This document shows, piece after piece, positions 8,783 through 13,083 of a stretch of DNA of 13,083 bases. The position numbers and the translations under genes are program-made. Under the pieces are notes generated by a model, which did no database searches, had not been told where the DNA came from, and saw only the letters and a list, made by a program, of their open reading frames with translations. The DNA is from VAZQ01 sp036498625 (GTDB lineage: Bacteria; Pseudomonadota; Alphaproteobacteria; Rhizobiales; Xanthobacteraceae). The DNA lies in the NCBI GenBank assembly GCA_036498625.1, contig DASYFD010000400.1:1-13083 (forward strand), in the 5' to 3' direction. The first letter of the stretch is position 1, and every line of letters begins with the position of its first letter.

Positions 8783-9052
8783 TCAGCCTCCCGATAATGC
8801 CTGCATGACATAGAGCTGCGCATCGGCGCCGATCGGGTGCGCGAGCGCGGCCTGGTGCCCCAGCCGCTTGCCGTCGGCGAAGACGCAGACATGCCGGCGC
8901 AGGCGCCCCTGCTCGTCGATGAGATAGGCCCGCACCTGCGTACGCTCGTGCAGGGCTGCGGCCAGTGCTTCGCCGACGGTGCCGCCGGCCGCACTGAGCG
9001 GAGCATCGGGCACCAGGTCGCGCAGCCAGCTGGTGAAGTGCACGTTTGCCAT
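8783..9052 (-). CDS. MoaD/ThiS-family ubiquitin-like protein ending in Gly-Gly
   Basis: This 89-residue beta-grasp protein resembles MoaD/ThiS sulfur carriers. It has the early hydrophobic strand (ANVHFTSWLRDLV), the GTVGEALAAAL helix at 24-34, the RLRRHVCVFADGKRLG strand-turn at about 50-65, and a C-terminus reading LYVMQALSGG directly before the stop. The terminal Gly-Gly is what an E1-like enzyme adenylates and thiocarboxylates in this family, and no C-terminal processing would be needed. AGAGG ends 4 bases before the ATG. It lies 50 bases after alaS and 2 bases before the propeller gene. No moaE, moeB, thiF, thiG, JAB peptidase or cysteine synthase gene is in the window, so a role in molybdopterin or thiamine synthesis is not supported by context. 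It may be a dedicated sulfur carrier or protein modifier, which is inference. Confidence 0.87.
   Translation of the reverse strand: MANVHFTSWLRDLVPDAPLSAAGGTVGEALAAALHERTQVRAYLIDEQGRLRRHVCVFADGKRLGHQAALAHPIGADAQLYVMQALSGG
8787..8792 (-). promoter_or_regulatory. Ribosome binding site of the propeller gene, inside the MoaD-like gene
   Basis: GGGAGG on the minus strand overlaps the codons for the terminal Ser-Gly-Gly of the MoaD-like protein. The final glycine codons and the downstream translation signal are thus the same bases. It fixes the propeller start at 8780 over longer in-frame alternatives. Confidence 0.85.
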
Positions 9053-9102
9053 TTGACCTCTGAACCAGCAGCGAGCGCCGCCGTTCCAGCCAAGACCGAC
9101 CG

Positions 9103-11754
<2,652 letters not shown>

Positions 11755-11778
11755 CGTCCGACAACTCATCCACCGAGC

Positions 11779-11800
11779 ATGCGGCGCCGCGCAGCCGCAT
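11779..11800 (-). promoter_or_regulatory. Inverted repeat in the alaS leader, start-proximal
   Basis: ATGCGGC at 11779-11785 and GCCGCAT at 11794-11800 form a perfect 7-bp stem with an 8-base loop, 24 bases before the alaS start codon. E. coli AlaRS is reported to repress its own gene by binding a palindrome near the transcription start, so a similar role is conceivable, but that is inference. Confidence 0.5.
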
Positions 11801-11812
11801 ATGCGCCCCCGG

Positions 11813-11842
11813 CCGTGGCAAGGGCAAGTTCCGCGGCCACGG
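11813..11842 (-). promoter_or_regulatory. Inverted repeat in the alaS leader, start-distal
   Basis: CCGTGGC at 11813-11819 and GCCACGG at 11836-11842 form a perfect 7-bp stem around a 16-base loop. It stands 12 bases from the start-proximal inverted repeat, so the leader could fold into two adjacent hairpins. No T tract follows either stem, which argues against a simple attenuator. Confidence 0.5.
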
Positions 11843-11966
11843 TGCCTGGCAGCTAGGCGCTTTGGCGCGTTGGCGCTGTTGGCACTTTGGCGGTTCGTGG
11901 CTGGGCAGTTCTGGGTTCAACCCCCGGCCCTAACCGCCCGGCCGACTTACGCTTTCTCCGTGCGTG

Positions 11967-11995
11967 CTTTTACCGGCGGAGCTGCGCCCTGTCCA
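11967..11995 (-). promoter_or_regulatory. Candidate sigma-70 promoter for alaS
   Basis: On the minus strand TGGACA (11995-11990) matches TTGACA at 5 of 6 positions. After exactly 17 bases comes TAAAAG (11972-11967), 4 of 6 against TATAAT. Transcription would start near 11960 and give a leader of about 205 bases containing both inverted repeats. This is the best promoter-like pair I found in the window. Confidence 0.5.
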
Positions 11996-12171
11996 GAAAA
12001 CGTGTGGCGCCGCAGAAAGCGCCGCCCAATGGGCGGGACATTGAACGAAAACCGCCTCGTCGGCGCTGCGGGCGGCAAGCCAAGCCTGCCTCAATAGTCC
12101 CATGGGGAGTGCCAAGCAAAGGCCTCGCGCGGGTCGCGCACAGCGCTGCTGGCGCACAGGGCGGCAGCCAC

Positions 12172-12205
12172 AAAAATAAGCGCCGGCGCTTAAGCGCCGG
12201 CGCTT
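12172..12205 (-). terminator. Rho-independent terminator of recA, twin palindrome
   Basis: The perfect 14-base palindrome AAGCGCCGGCGCTT occurs twice without a gap, at 12178-12191 and 12192-12205, so the 28 bases are also one larger palindrome. On the minus strand it is followed by A and five T residues (12176-12172). A GC-rich stem plus T tract, 103 bases beyond the recA stop, is a strong terminator signature. The duplication allows one long stem or two short ones. Confidence 0.75.
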
Positions 12206-12218
12206 GGAGCAATGCCGA

Positions 12219-12271
12219 GGGCGCTTGGCGCCCAGAGGGCGCGTGGCGCCCCTAGAGGGCGCAGAGCGCCC
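12219..12271. repeat. Three consecutive GGGCGC-NNN-GCGCCC mini-hairpins
   Basis: Stems at 12219-12233, 12237-12251 and 12257-12271 are identical (GGGCGC paired with GCGCCC), while the 3-base loops differ: TTG, GTG and AGA. Spacers are AGA and CTAGA. The array starts 36 bases past the recA stop codon on the minus strand, before the recA terminator, so it would lie in the recA mRNA 3' untranslated region. Confidence 0.85.
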
Positions 12272-12307
12272 TTTACATCCCCAGCATCACGTCCTGCATG
12301 CCTTGAT

Positions 12308-13083
<776 letters not shown>

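Larger units (their letters stand above)
11755..12307. other. Long gene-free region between recA and alaS
   Basis: No convincing coding frame is present in these 553 bases; the plus-strand open frames of 118 and 122 codons have no family look and no good ribosome binding site. From alaS outward the region holds two inverted repeats, a run of degenerate TTGGCGC repeats at about 11862-11893, a candidate alaS promoter, short hairpins at 12006-12036, the recA terminator, and three mini-hairpins. GC-rich palindromes are much denser here than in the coding parts. Confidence 0.7.

Noticed and set aside
11870..11925. Repeated GTTC words as an alphaproteobacterial LexA box (GTTC-N7-GTTC).
   Set aside because: The spacings are 11 and 3 bases instead of 7, and the recA promoter lies outside the window anyway.
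11911..11927. A tRNA T-arm-like stem, CTGGG-TTCAACC-CCCGG, raising the idea of a tRNA gene between recA and alaS.
   Set aside because: No matching acceptor, D-arm or anticodon arm is found at the proper distances on this strand, so it is probably chance or a remnant too degraded to support.
12219..12271. The regularly spaced hairpins as a CRISPR-like array.
   Set aside because: Units are 15 bases with 3-5 base spacers, far too short for a CRISPR array, and no cas gene is present.

Overview
The window reads as a chromosomal housekeeping stretch from a GC-rich alphaproteobacterium of the order Hyphomicrobiales (Rhizobiales), probably near Nitrobacteraceae/Xanthobacteraceae. The basis is the alphaproteobacteria-specific F1-ATPase zeta inhibitor beside purC, a TrmJ-DUF559 fusion of the kind I remember from Bradyrhizobium relatives, human-type dimeric isocitrate dehydrogenase, the recA-alaS neighbourhood, and intergenic palindromes of the style common in rhizobial genomes. 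The assignment rests on remembered families and gene order; no database search was done.

Layout. Bases 1-658 (minus) hold the N-terminal 219 codons of purC. After a 440-base divergent gap come the ATPase zeta subunit (1099-1422) and an HpcH/HpaI-family aldolase (1499-2278), both plus strand and separated by a 17-base tandem repeat. Converging on them is a 412-residue TrmH-family RNA methyltransferase with a C-terminal DUF559-like domain (2349-3587, minus). Divergent from it, two unrelated NADP-dependent isocitrate dehydrogenases lie in tandem: a monomeric 740-residue enzyme (3919-6141) and a dimeric 403-residue enzyme (6254-7465). A likely terminator and a palindromic element separate them. 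Strong palindromes at 7544-7682 divide this block from a minus-strand run: alaS (9103-11754), a MoaD/ThiS-like ubiquitin fold protein ending in Gly-Gly (8783-9052), and a six-Asp-box beta-propeller (7713-8780). A 553-base gene-free region (11755-12307) carries a candidate alaS promoter, a structured leader, the recA terminator and an array of mini-hairpins. The C-terminal 257 codons of recA run off the right edge.

How the genes relate. Most are independent core functions: purine synthesis, control of ATP synthase, the TCA cycle, RNA modification, tRNA charging and recombination. The least explained coding unit is the MoaD-like/beta-propeller pair, which looks translationally coupled and sits downstream of alaS with no activating enzyme or molybdopterin/thiamine gene in view. 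The isocitrate dehydrogenase pair is the other notable arrangement, because it places two non-homologous-looking solutions to the same reaction side by side. I see no CRISPR array, transposase, phage gene, toxin-antitoxin pair or obvious defence system. The non-coding regions are unusually rich in short perfect palindromes.
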